From: UBA1732 sp045114235
Lineage (GTDB): Bacteria > Verrucomicrobiota > Lentisphaeria > Victivallales > UBA1829
Assembly: GCA_045114235.1 (NCBI GenBank)
Contig: JBGUKB010000116.1
Coordinates: forward strand, 1-16,791
Direction of reading: 5' to 3'
Length of the DNA: 16,791 nucleotides
The position numbers and the translations under genes were made by a program. The stretch's first letter is position 1, and each line of letters opens with the position of its first letter. Shown piece by piece: positions 6,841 through 13,951 of the stretch. A model generated the notes under the pieces. The model was not told where the DNA came from and searched no databases. It saw nothing but the letters and a program-made list of their open reading frames with translations.

Positions 6841-6844
6841 ATGA
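6737..6844 (+). other. Possible upstream reading frame overlapping the aas start (ATGA)
   Basis: Within the aas leader an ATG at 6737 (or 6749) opens a frame of 35 (or 31) codons, whose TGA at 6842-6844 overlaps the aas ATG at 6841. Such a stop/start overlap can couple translation. No good Shine-Dalgarno precedes 6737, and the peptide (MDTTMRLRLLSMHE at its start) resembles nothing known to me, so it may simply be chance. Confidence 0.25.
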
Positions 6845-9800
6845 ACGACACCTTTCCCAGACAGCAGGTCCACAAAGGCATCCTCGGCGGCGTGGCGCTG
6901 CTGAGCGCGCTGATCCCCGTCTACGTCTGCGCGTATTCCGCGCTGCTCATCGACCGCGAAGTCCCCGTTTTCGACCGCCAGGCGTTGAACGTTCTGCTGG
7001 TCGCCGCCGTCTACACGGTCCCGTTCCTCTTCACCAGCGTGTTCTGCCAGTTTCTCTGCACGCGCTTCTCCGCCCGCAACGTGGTGGTGTTCAGCCGCGC
7101 CGTCGAGATCTTCCTGATCCTCTTCGGCAGCTTCTTCCTGGCTCCGGTGAAGAAATTCGGCCCCGTTCCGCTCCTGGTCTTCGCCGCCTGCATGGGCGTG
7201 GTCTTCTCCTTTTACCGGCCGGCGCTGAAGATCTATCTGGCGGACGCCGCCGAAAAGAAGGAACTCTCGCGCAACGCGGGCGTCGTGGAGTCCATGACGT
7301 TCCTCGGCATCATCATCGGCACGGTCTCGGCGGTCTTCTGCATCCACTTCATTTCCAGCACGGCGGCGATCGGCGCGGCGGGTGTCATGCTTGCCACGCT
7401 GAACCTGCTTCTGGCGTCGCACCTGAACCCGAACCAGTCGTTCTGCCGCAAACTGCGGTTCCGCGACCTGAAACAGCAGTGGGTTACGGCGTTCAAGCTC
7501 CAGCAGCGCTACCGCGAACTGGCGCTGACGGGGCTCGGCGAAGGCTACGTTTTCGCTTCGGTCATCCTGATCTCGTCGATGGCGATGCAGTACATTTCGG
7601 TGCAGTTCGCGGGGACCGGCGTGTCCGGCAGCGACATCTTCCTGTATTCGATCATCGCCTCGCCCGTGGTCGGCGCCGTGCTCGGCTGCCTGGCGGCGGG
7701 CAAACTCTCCGGCGACATGATCGAGATCGGGCTCGTGCCGCCGTCGACCGCGGTGATGACGCTCGCCGCGCTGCTGATCGGCCTGCTTCCGCTGTTCCCG
7801 GACCAGTACACGGGCGGCGGGCTCCTGATGCTTCTGCTGTTCGTGTTCGGGTTCTTCGCCGGCATCATGCTGGTGCCGCTCGAAGCGTACCAGAAATACT
7901 TCATCCGGCACGAACTGATCCCGCCGTTCTTCAGCTGGTTCTACCTGCCGTTCGCCGCGGGGATCCTGCTCACGATCCTCATGTCGTTCCTGATGTACTA
8001 CTACGGGCTCTCCATCTACTCCATCACGCTGATCCTGGCGTGCCTCACGATCATCCTCGGCGCGACGTCGTTCTACATCATGCCGCAGTTCCTGCTCCGC
8101 TTCCTGATGCGCACCATGCTCTGCACGCTGTACCGGCTCCGCAAGTTCGGCGTGGAGAACCTGCCGGAGGAAGGCCCGGCGCTGTTGATCGGCAACCGCG
8201 CGAGCTTCGTGGACATCTTCTTCATTCAGGCGTGCACGTCGCGCCCGATCCGCTTCATGATGCACGAGAGCTATTTCAACGCGCCGTTCTGGCGGCCGCT
8301 CTTCCGGTCCGCCGGATTCATCTCGATCCCGTCGAACAAGCCCAAGCAGCTGAAGGCTCAGCTGGAATATACCCGTGAACTCCTGCGCCAGGGCGAGATC
8401 GTCTGCGTCTTCCCCGAGGGCGACATCACGAAGAACGGCACGATGTCCAGCTTCAAGGACGGCGTCGGAGAGATGATGCCGGACGACATGCCGGAGATCC
8501 CGGTCATCCCGGTCCGCATCGGCATGACCTGGGGCAGCATCTTCTCCTGCTACTACGGCAAGTTCAAACTCACCTGGCCGGACGAACTTCCACACCCTGC
8601 GAGCGTGACTGTCGGCAAGCCGATCCCGCGCGACACCTCCGCCTACGAGATCCGCATCATCCTCTCCGAGCTCGCCGCCGACACCGAGCTGATCCCGGAA
8701 CGCGGCGAACGCCCCTTCCACAGCCAGTTCGCGTGGATGGCGAAGCATCACCCGTTCCGCCGCACCATCCAGCAGTGCGACGACGCGCACGGGCTCCAGA
8801 ATCCGCCGCTCTTCATGCTGATGCTGAAATCCATCCTCATCAGCCGCTGGATCCGCCGCATCTGCGACGAATCCGAGGAGTATGTCGGCGTGATGCTGCC
8901 GAACAGCCTCGCCGCCGTCTGCACGATCACCGGCGTCCTGATGGCAGACCGCAAGCCCGCCGTCATGAACTTCACTGCCGGCGTCCCCGCCAACCGCCAC
9001 GCCGTGCAGATCGCGAACATCAAACACATCCTGACCAGCCGCGTCTTCATCCAGAAGATCCGCATGCAGCCCACGCCGGAAATGGTGTTCCTGGAGGACG
9101 CCGCGAAGGACATCGGTCGCCCCAGCTCCAAATATATCTGGCTCCTCGCCTGCATCTTCCTTACGCACGAGGAGCTCATCAAGCTCGTCTCGCCGAAGAG
9201 CTGGCAGGACGTCAACCGCATCGCCGTGCTCATCTTCTCCAGCGGGTCCACCGGCATCCCGAAGGGCATCATGCTGACCCACCACAACATCAACGCCGAC
9301 GTCACCGCCATGACCGCCATGATCGGCTGGCGCAAGACCGACAGCGTGCTCAGCAACCTCCCGATCTTCCACTCGTTCGGGCTCACCGTCTGCATGTGGC
9401 TCCCCGTCGTCACGGGCACGCGCGCCGTCTTCATCGCGAACGCCCTCGACGCCGCCCTGTCGTTGAAGGTCATCCGCGAACAGAAAATCTCCATTGTGGT
9501 CGCCACGCCCAGCTTCCTCATGCTCTACATGCGCAAGGGCACGGCAGAGGATTTCAAGTCGCTCCGACTCACCATCACCGGCGCGGAACGCCTCCGCGAG
9601 GACATCGCGGCGAGATTCCGCAAGCTCACCGGACTGGAGATCACCGAAGGCTACGGCTGCACCGAGCTCTCGCCCGTCGTCTCCATCAACGTCGCGAACT
9701 CCCGCATGGAGCTCGGCGTGGAAGTCGCCAAGCCCGGCAGCATCGGCGCCCCTCTCCCCGGCATCTGCGCCAAGATCGTCGACCCGTCCACATTCGAGCT

Positions 9801-10302
9801 TATGCCCGAAAACACCGACGGGCTCATGATCGTGAAGGGCGCTATCGTGATGAAGGGCTACCTCGGCGAACCCGTGAAAACCGCCGAAGTCATCCGCGAC
9901 GGCTGGTACGTGACCGGCGACATCGCCCACATGAACCGCAACGGGTTCATCACCATCACGGGCCGACTCTCGCGCTTCTCCAAGATCGCGGGCGAAATGG
10001 TCCCGCACGAGCTTGTCGAACGCGAGATCAACAACATCCTCCAGCCGGAGGAACGCCTCGTGGCAGTCTGCGGAGCCGCCGACGCCAAGCACGGCGAGAA
10101 ACTCATCGTCTTCTACACCGACGCGCGCCGTCTGGCCCCCGAAGAGCTCATCCGCCAGCTGAAGGACCGCGAAATCCCGAACCTCTGGATCCCGAAGGCG
10201 GAAAACTTCGTCCTCGTGGATTCCCTCCCCATGCTCGGAAACGGCAAGCTCGATCTCGCCGCTCTCGTGGAACTCGCCAAACAATACGGCGACGAGGCAT
10301 AG
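6841..10302 (+). CDS. aas: Aas-like fusion: MFS lysophospholipid transporter / PlsC acyltransferase / acyl-ACP synthetase
   Basis: A 1153-residue three-part protein. Residues about 8-420 are an LplT-like MFS membrane domain with many hydrophobic segments. Residues about 423-620 are a PlsC-type acyltransferase with FPEG at 524-527 followed by ITKNGTM, but the HX4D motif reads NRASFVD: R453 stands where the catalytic His belongs (D458 is kept). Residues about 690-1150 are an AMP-binding ligase: SSGSTGIPKG (800-809), EGYGCTEL (936-943), WYVTGD (1022-1027), and the adenylation Lys K1136 in GNGKLDL. In the family, the transporter flips lysophospholipid inward and the Aas part activates a fatty acid and re-acylates it. 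The open frame extends 18 codons upstream to ATG 6787, but only ATG 6841 has a Shine-Dalgarno (GGAG, 6828-6831). The C-terminus runs into the repeat cluster, which supplies the stop codon. Whether the acyltransferase is active is doubtful. Confidence 0.9.
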   Translation: MNDTFPRQQVHKGILGGVALLSALIPVYVCAYSALLIDREVPVFDRQALNVLLVAAVYTVPFLFTSVFCQFLCTRFSARNVVVFSRAVEIFLILFGSFFLAPVKKFGPVPLLVFAACMGVVFSFYRPALKIYLADAAEKKELSRNAGVVESMTFLGIIIGTVSAVFCIHFISSTAAIGAAGVMLATLNLLLASHLNPNQSFCRKLRFRDLKQQWVTAFKLQQRYRELALTGLGEGYVFASVILISSMAMQYISVQFAGTGVSGSDIFLYSIIASPVVGAVLGCLAAGKLSGDMIEIGLVPPSTAVMTLAALLIGLLPLFPDQYTGGGLLMLLLFVFGFFAGIMLVPLEAYQKYFIRHELIPPFFSWFYLPFAAGILLTILMSFLMYYYGLSIYSITLILACLTIILGATSFYIMPQFLLRFLMRTMLCTLYRLRKFGVENLPEEGPALLIGNRASFVDIFFIQACTSRPIRFMMHESYFNAPFWRPLFRSAGFISIPSNKPKQLKAQLEYTRELLRQGEIVCVFPEGDITKNGTMSSFKDGVGEMMPDDMPEIPVIPVRIGMTWGSIFSCYYGKFKLTWPDELPHPASVTVGKPIPRDTSAYEIRIILSELAADTELIPERGERPFHSQFAWMAKHHPFRRTIQQCDDAHGLQNPPLFMLMLKSILISRWIRRICDESEEYVGVMLPNSLAAVCTITGVLMADRKPAVMNFTAGVPANRHAVQIANIKHILTSRVFIQKIRMQPTPEMVFLEDAAKDIGRPSSKYIWLLACIFLTHEELIKLVSPKSWQDVNRIAVLIFSSGSTGIPKGIMLTHHNINADVTAMTAMIGWRKTDSVLSNLPIFHSFGLTVCMWLPVVTGTRAVFIANALDAALSLKVIREQKISIVVATPSFLMLYMRKGTAEDFKSLRLTITGAERLREDIAARFRKLTGLEITEGYGCTELSPVVSINVANSRMELGVEVAKPGSIGAPLPGICAKIVDPSTFELMPENTDGLMIVKGAIVMKGYLGEPVKTAEVIRDGWYVTGDIAHMNRNGFITITGRLSRFSKIAGEMVPHELVEREINNILQPEERLVAVCGAADAKHGEKLIVFYTDARRLAPEELIRQLKDREIPNLWIPKAENFVLVDSLPMLGNGKLDLAALVELAKQYGDEA

Positions 10303-10386
10303 CCTCGACTTGGGTAGTGCGCTCAGCTTCGCTTGCGCACGAGGCGTAGCCTCGACTTGGGTTGTGCGCTCAGCTACGCTTGCGCA
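10293..10386. repeat. Tandem 47-base repeat, two copies, each with two palindromes
   Basis: Copy 1 is 10293-10339 and copy 2 is 10340-10386, differing at only three positions. Each unit begins with CGAGGC-(3 bases)-GCCTCG (10293-10307; 10340-10354), continues with ACTTGGGT, and ends in a larger palindrome GTGCGC...GCGCAC (10317-10340; 10364-10387) with an inner AGC-(3 bases)-GCT pair. The first copy overlaps the last codons and TAG stop of the aas gene. This has the look of a small extragenic palindromic element. No T-tract follows, so a simple terminator is unlikely. Confidence 0.85.
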
Positions 10387-10387
10387 C

Positions 10388-10452
10388 GTGCTCTCGCGTA
10401 GCAGAGCACTGTATCAGCACCGCTTGCGGTGCGCTCAGCTACGCTACAGCAC
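10388..10452. repeat. Further palindromes of the same repeat cluster
   Basis: Three more inverted repeats follow directly: GTGCTCT/AGAGCAC (10388-10394 with 10403-10409); GCACCGC-TT-GCGGTGC (10417-10432); and GTGC...GCAC (10429-10452), whose first 17 bases repeat the second tandem copy exactly (10364-10380 equals 10429-10445). The loops share CGTAG or its complement CTACG with copy 2, while the stems differ. The cluster ends about 60 bases before the thioesterase start. Confidence 0.75.
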
Positions 10453-10514
10453 GATGAGGTGAAGGTGTCCGAAAACAAGCATAAAACACAGAAACGACCG
10501 AACGGAGAACCATC

Positions 10515-10937
10515 ATGGCTTACATTCATACCGTCCAATACTACGAAACGGACAAGATGAGCATCACGCATCACTCCAACTACATCAGATGGATGGAAGA
10601 AGCGAGGATCGCCTTTCTTTCGGAGATCGGCTGGGATTTCGCGAAGCTGGAGGAAATGGGAATCGTTTCCCCGGTCCTGAACGTAACCTGCGATTACAAA
10701 AAGTCCACGACCTTTTCGGAAAAAGTCACGATTCACGTTTCCGTCGAACGCTTCATGGGCGTGAAACTCCAGCTGGGGTATGTAATGGAAAACGAGGCAG
10801 GCGATGTCGTCTGCCGCGCATCTTCAGTTCATGCCTTCCTGGATGCGAACGGCAGGCCGGTCAAGATGAAACAGGAATACCCCGGATTGTTCCGGACGTT
10901 GACTGAACTGGCAAACAACGCCGGGGAAAAACAATAA
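10515..10937 (+). CDS. Acyl-CoA/acyl-ACP thioesterase, YbgC/4HBT hotdog family
   Basis: A 140-residue single hotdog-fold protein, the usual size of the YbgC/FadM group. The N-terminal signature is QYYETDKMSITHHSNYIRWM, matching the family pattern Y-x-x-T-D-x-x-G-x-x-x-H-x-N-Y; D13 is the expected catalytic acid, with H20 and N22 nearby. The Gly usual after D-x-x is Ser here (D13-K-M-S16). The helix EEARIAFLSEIGWDF and the strands around VLNVTCDYKKSTTFSEKVTI complete the fold. Members hydrolyse acyl-CoA or acyl-ACP thioesters as dimers or tetramers in the cytoplasm; the chain length cannot be told. GGAG (10504-10507) seven bases before ATG 10515 supports the start. It lies 212 bases after aas on the same strand, beyond the repeat cluster, so it may or may not be co-transcribed, and converges on murJ. 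Confidence 0.88.
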   Translation: MAYIHTVQYYETDKMSITHHSNYIRWMEEARIAFLSEIGWDFAKLEEMGIVSPVLNVTCDYKKSTTFSEKVTIHVSVERFMGVKLQLGYVMENEAGDVVCRASSVHAFLDANGRPVKMKQEYPGLFRTLTELANNAGEKQ

Positions 10938-10948
10938 CCCCGTCCGGC

Positions 10949-12571
10949 TTATCCCTGCCCGGCGCGTTTCTTTCCGCGGTGCAGGATGCGCCCCAACACC
11001 AAAGAGGCCTCTTCGATGCGGAACGCCCAGCAGAGCACGAGCAATCCGACGCCGTAGACGAATCCCGCCGCGATCAGTGGAGCCGCCACGTTCAGCGTCG
11101 TGATCTCGACGTTCCAGTACGGCAGCGTGAATTCGAGGTTACGCGGGATCGAGCGGGCGATCAGGACCGCCGGGATCAGCGGCAATCCGCACGCCGGGAT
11201 CAGCCGCAGCAGATACAGACCGAGCACGCGGAAGTCGATCTTATGCTCCGGCAGCTGCCGGTTGTAGATCGTGAGCAGCAGCGTGTTGTTCAGCAGGGAC
11301 GACATGACCGTGGCAAACGCGATCCCGCCCTGTTTCAGCGGGACCATCAGAGCAAGGTTCAGCACGATGTTCAGCGCGATGCAGATCAGCGACACCTTCA
11401 GCGGCGTCACCATGTCCCGGCGGCTCGTGAACGCCACGGACGAGATCTTGAACACCGCGAACAGCGGGATCCCCGCCGAGTACATCAGGAACGCGTACGC
11501 GGTCTCGCGCACCGCCGTGTCGTCGAATCTGCCGTAATTGTAGAAGACGCGGATGATCTCCTCAGGGAAGCAGATCATGAACGCAGTGAACGGCACGGAC
11601 ACAAAGAGCAGGATGCGGATCGTCTTCATCAGCATCGCCGTCAGATCGTCGTAATGCCCCGCCGCCGCGAACCGCGACAGCTCGGTGTTCGCGACCGTGG
11701 CGAACGACACGGCGAAGATGCCGACCGGCAGATACACCAGGCGTTCGCTGAAGTACAGCGAGGCCGCGGCAAAATCGCCGATGAACCCGGCGATCAGGCG
11801 GTCGCATTGCAGGCTCAGCTGGAGCGCGCTTGCGCCGAGCAGACCCGGCAGGATCAGTTTCCAGATCGAAAGCAGGGTCTCGCGGTCCCGCATGATCGCG
11901 CCCGAAATCCGCACCATCATGCCGCGCCGCCACAGGATCAGGAAGATCAGCGCCATTTCCAGCACGCCCGCCACGAGCACGGCGAGGCCGAACATCTTCA
12001 GCTGGAACATCCCCCGGTAATGGCGGCAGACCAGCACGAGTGCGAGGATCAGGACCACGTTCTGCAATATCGCGGTCAGCGACGGCAGGAAGAATTCGCG
12101 AAGCACGTTCGCGCAGGCCGTCGCCGCCCCCACGACGCAGATGAACACCATGTACGGCGCGAGGATGGGGAACAGCTCGAACGCGGTCTTCCAGCGGCCC
12201 TCCTCCAGCGTGCGTGCGATCAGCCACGACGGCACGCCGAGCACGACCGCCAGCGCGCACAGCAGCAGCGTCAGCCACAGCAGGATCGTCGAGAAGCGTT
12301 CGCGGGCGCGTTCCTTCCCCTCGGTCTCCAGCGACAGCGACAGGATCGGCACGAGCGCCTTGCCGAGCTCGCCCTCGCCGAGGATGCGGCGGAACGTGTT
12401 GGCCCAGGTCAGCGCGAGCGTCCAGCCGGACATCAGCGCGCCGCCGCCGATGACCGCAGCGGTCAGAGTCTCGCGGAAGAGCCCGAGGACGCGGCTGATC
12501 AGGGTGGACGCGGCGAGATTGCGCGAACTGCTGAAGAAACGGTTGATGGACGATGTCTGGTCTTCTGCCAT
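10949..12571 (-). CDS. murJ: Lipid II flippase MurJ
   Basis: A 540-residue MVF/MOP-type membrane protein with about 14 hydrophobic segments; E. coli MurJ has 511. The N-terminal hallmark STLISRVLGLFRE carries R27 and R33, the counterparts of the essential R18 and R24 of E. coli, and NTFRRILGEGE (about 58-68) carries the Arg pair matching the region of R52. ALVPIL, then the RVFYNYGRFD segment with FTSRRDMVTPLK in the second half, are also typical. MurJ moves lipid-linked peptidoglycan precursor across the inner membrane. It is the second gene after ychF on this strand, 34 bases away. No Shine-Dalgarno is visible ahead of ATG 12571, and no other in-frame start lies upstream before a stop codon, so translation may depend on ychF coupling. 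It converges on the thioesterase with only 11 bases between them. Confidence 0.92.
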   Translation of the reverse strand: MAEDQTSSINRFFSSSRNLAASTLISRVLGLFRETLTAAVIGGGALMSGWTLALTWANTFRRILGEGELGKALVPILSLSLETEGKERARERFSTILLWLTLLLCALAVVLGVPSWLIARTLEEGRWKTAFELFPILAPYMVFICVVGAATACANVLREFFLPSLTAILQNVVLILALVLVCRHYRGMFQLKMFGLAVLVAGVLEMALIFLILWRRGMMVRISGAIMRDRETLLSIWKLILPGLLGASALQLSLQCDRLIAGFIGDFAAASLYFSERLVYLPVGIFAVSFATVANTELSRFAAAGHYDDLTAMLMKTIRILLFVSVPFTAFMICFPEEIIRVFYNYGRFDDTAVRETAYAFLMYSAGIPLFAVFKISSVAFTSRRDMVTPLKVSLICIALNIVLNLALMVPLKQGGIAFATVMSSLLNNTLLLTIYNRQLPEHKIDFRVLGLYLLRLIPACGLPLIPAVLIARSIPRNLEFTLPYWNVEITTLNVAAPLIAAGFVYGVGLLVLCWAFRIEEASLVLGRILHRGKKRAGQG

Positions 12572-12605
12572 GATGCGGCGCGGGAAAGGGAGAAGCGGAT
12601 AAACG

Positions 12606-13706
12606 TTATTTATTGAACAGGACGTACACGCAGTCGCCGTCCTTCACGATGTAGTCCTTGCCCTCGGTGCGGAGCTTGCCGGCGGTCTTCGCGGCGTTCC
12701 AGCCGCCGTGCGCCACCAGCTCGTCGTAGGAGACGACCTCCATGCGGATGAATCCGTGCTGCATGTCGGTGTGGATCTTTCCGGCTGCTTCGGGCGCGGC
12801 GGTGCCGTTGACAATGGTCCAGGCGCGCGTCTCGTCCTTGCCGGTGGTGAAGAACGTACAGTAGTCGAGCAGTTTGTATCCGGTACGGATCACGCGCTGA
12901 AGGCCGCTTTCCGTCGCGCCGATGTCGTCCAGGAACGCCTTCGCCTCGTCGGGTTCGAGCGCGGCCAGCTCCTCCTCGAATTTCGCGCAGACCGGGACGA
13001 CTTCCATGCCGTGTCCGACCGCATAGTCGATCAGGGCCTTCGACGCGTCGTCCTTGCCGAACGAACGGAACCCGGCTTCGTCGACGTTGGCGCAGACGAA
13101 CGCGGGCATGGTGGAGAGCAGCTGGAGCGACGCCATCACGCGGCAGGCGTCCGGATCGTCCTTGTTCCACTGCGGGATCTTGCCGTTTTCGAGGTCGGCG
13201 ATGCAGGACTGCGACAGCTCGTATTCCGCCTTGATCTCAGCGTCGCCGGTGCGCAGGAGCTTCTTGCACTTGTCGAACCGGCGCTGGAGGAACTCCAGGT
13301 CGGCGAGCATGAGTTCGGTCAGGATCAGCTCCAGGTCGCGCGCCGGGTCGATGGAGCCGCCCACATGCACCACGTCGCCGTCCTGAAAAAGGCGCACCAC
13401 GTGCGCCACGGCGTCGACGTTGCGGATATGGCCGAGGAACTGGTTGCCGAGGCCTTCGCCTTTGCTGGCGCCCTGGACGAGCCCGGCGATATCGATGAAT
13501 TTCAGCGACGTCGGCACGATGCGCGCGGATTTCTCGATGTCCGACAGGACCTGGAGACGGTCATCCGGTACGGCCACGATGCCTGTGTTCGGTTCGATGG
13601 TGCAGAACGGGAAATTCGCGGCGGCCGCGCCGCCGTTGGTCAAAGCGTTGAAAAGGGTGGATTTCCCGACGTTGGGAAGACCGACAAAACCGCAGGCAAA
13701 CCCCAT
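12606..13706 (-). CDS. ychF: Ribosome-binding ATPase YchF (Obg-like)
   Basis: A 366-residue protein, against 363 usual. The G1/P-loop is GLPNVGKST (9-17, K15). G3 is DIAGL at 72-76, followed by the family hallmark QGASKGEGLGNQFL. In place of the NKxD specificity motif of GTPases it has NVDE (207-210), which explains the ATP preference of YchF/OLA1. H114 in DVVHVGG matches the His implicated in catalysis. A coiled-coil insert (about 130-170) and a C-terminal TGS domain (about 280-364, ending DYIVKDGDCVYVLFN) complete the architecture. YchF binds the ribosome and is linked to stress responses and translation control. GGAG lies nine bases before ATG 13706. It is the first gene of the ychF-murJ unit; its promoter could not be assigned firmly, although TTGAAA (minus strand, near 13790) with a poor -10 is present. 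Confidence 0.96.
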   Translation of the reverse strand: MGFACGFVGLPNVGKSTLFNALTNGGAAAANFPFCTIEPNTGIVAVPDDRLQVLSDIEKSARIVPTSLKFIDIAGLVQGASKGEGLGNQFLGHIRNVDAVAHVVRLFQDGDVVHVGGSIDPARDLELILTELMLADLEFLQRRFDKCKKLLRTGDAEIKAEYELSQSCIADLENGKIPQWNKDDPDACRVMASLQLLSTMPAFVCANVDEAGFRSFGKDDASKALIDYAVGHGMEVVPVCAKFEEELAALEPDEAKAFLDDIGATESGLQRVIRTGYKLLDYCTFFTTGKDETRAWTIVNGTAAPEAAGKIHTDMQHGFIRMEVVSYDELVAHGGWNAAKTAGKLRTEGKDYIVKDGDCVYVLFNK

Positions 13707-13849
13707 GGTGTAAAACTCCGGATCAAGATGTAAAATGGGTTAAGAATAAAAGACGGTATTAACGTACCACGGGGAGGCGCTTTTTTCAATCGAAAACCCG
13801 TTTTTTTCGCCTGTTTTCCAAAAAATCGCGACTTTTTGGCATTTCCGGC

Positions 13850-13877
13850 TTTCATTTTTCCGAAAGAGTGATATATT
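13850..13877 (+). promoter_or_regulatory. Promoter of the SDR reductase gene, extended -10
   Basis: TATATT at 13872-13877 with TG one base before it is a good extended -10. A weak -35 TTTCAT (13850-13855) stands 16 bases ahead. The layout, including TTTTTCC after the -35 and GTG before the -10, follows the tRNA-Pro promoter at 16672-16699 closely. The leader is about 68 bases. Confidence 0.6.
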
Positions 13878-13951
13878 GTTAGAACGTTTTTTTACTTTTG
13901 GACTAATTCTATTTTAAACATAACAACGAAAAAACCGTCAAGGAGCAAGCT

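Noticed and set aside
6616..10284. A very long open frame (over 1200 codons) on the minus strand across aas
   Set aside because: It mirrors the aas codons in a GC-rich gene, its product is a low-complexity mix rich in Asp, Glu, His, Arg and Ala, and it has no recognisable domain. The sense strand has unmistakable motifs.
10293..10452. Repeat cluster as a CRISPR array
   Set aside because: The two full units are directly adjacent with no spacers, the palindromes vary, and no cas gene is present.
10922..10942. Hairpin CGGGG/CCCCG between the convergent thioesterase and murJ genes as a shared terminator
   Set aside because: The stem has five pairs and an 11-base loop, and there is no T-tract on either side, so it cannot be supported as a terminator.
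10979..12616. A 545-codon plus-strand frame opposite murJ
   Set aside because: It is the antisense shadow of murJ, with a Gln/Arg/His/Asp-rich product and no domain.
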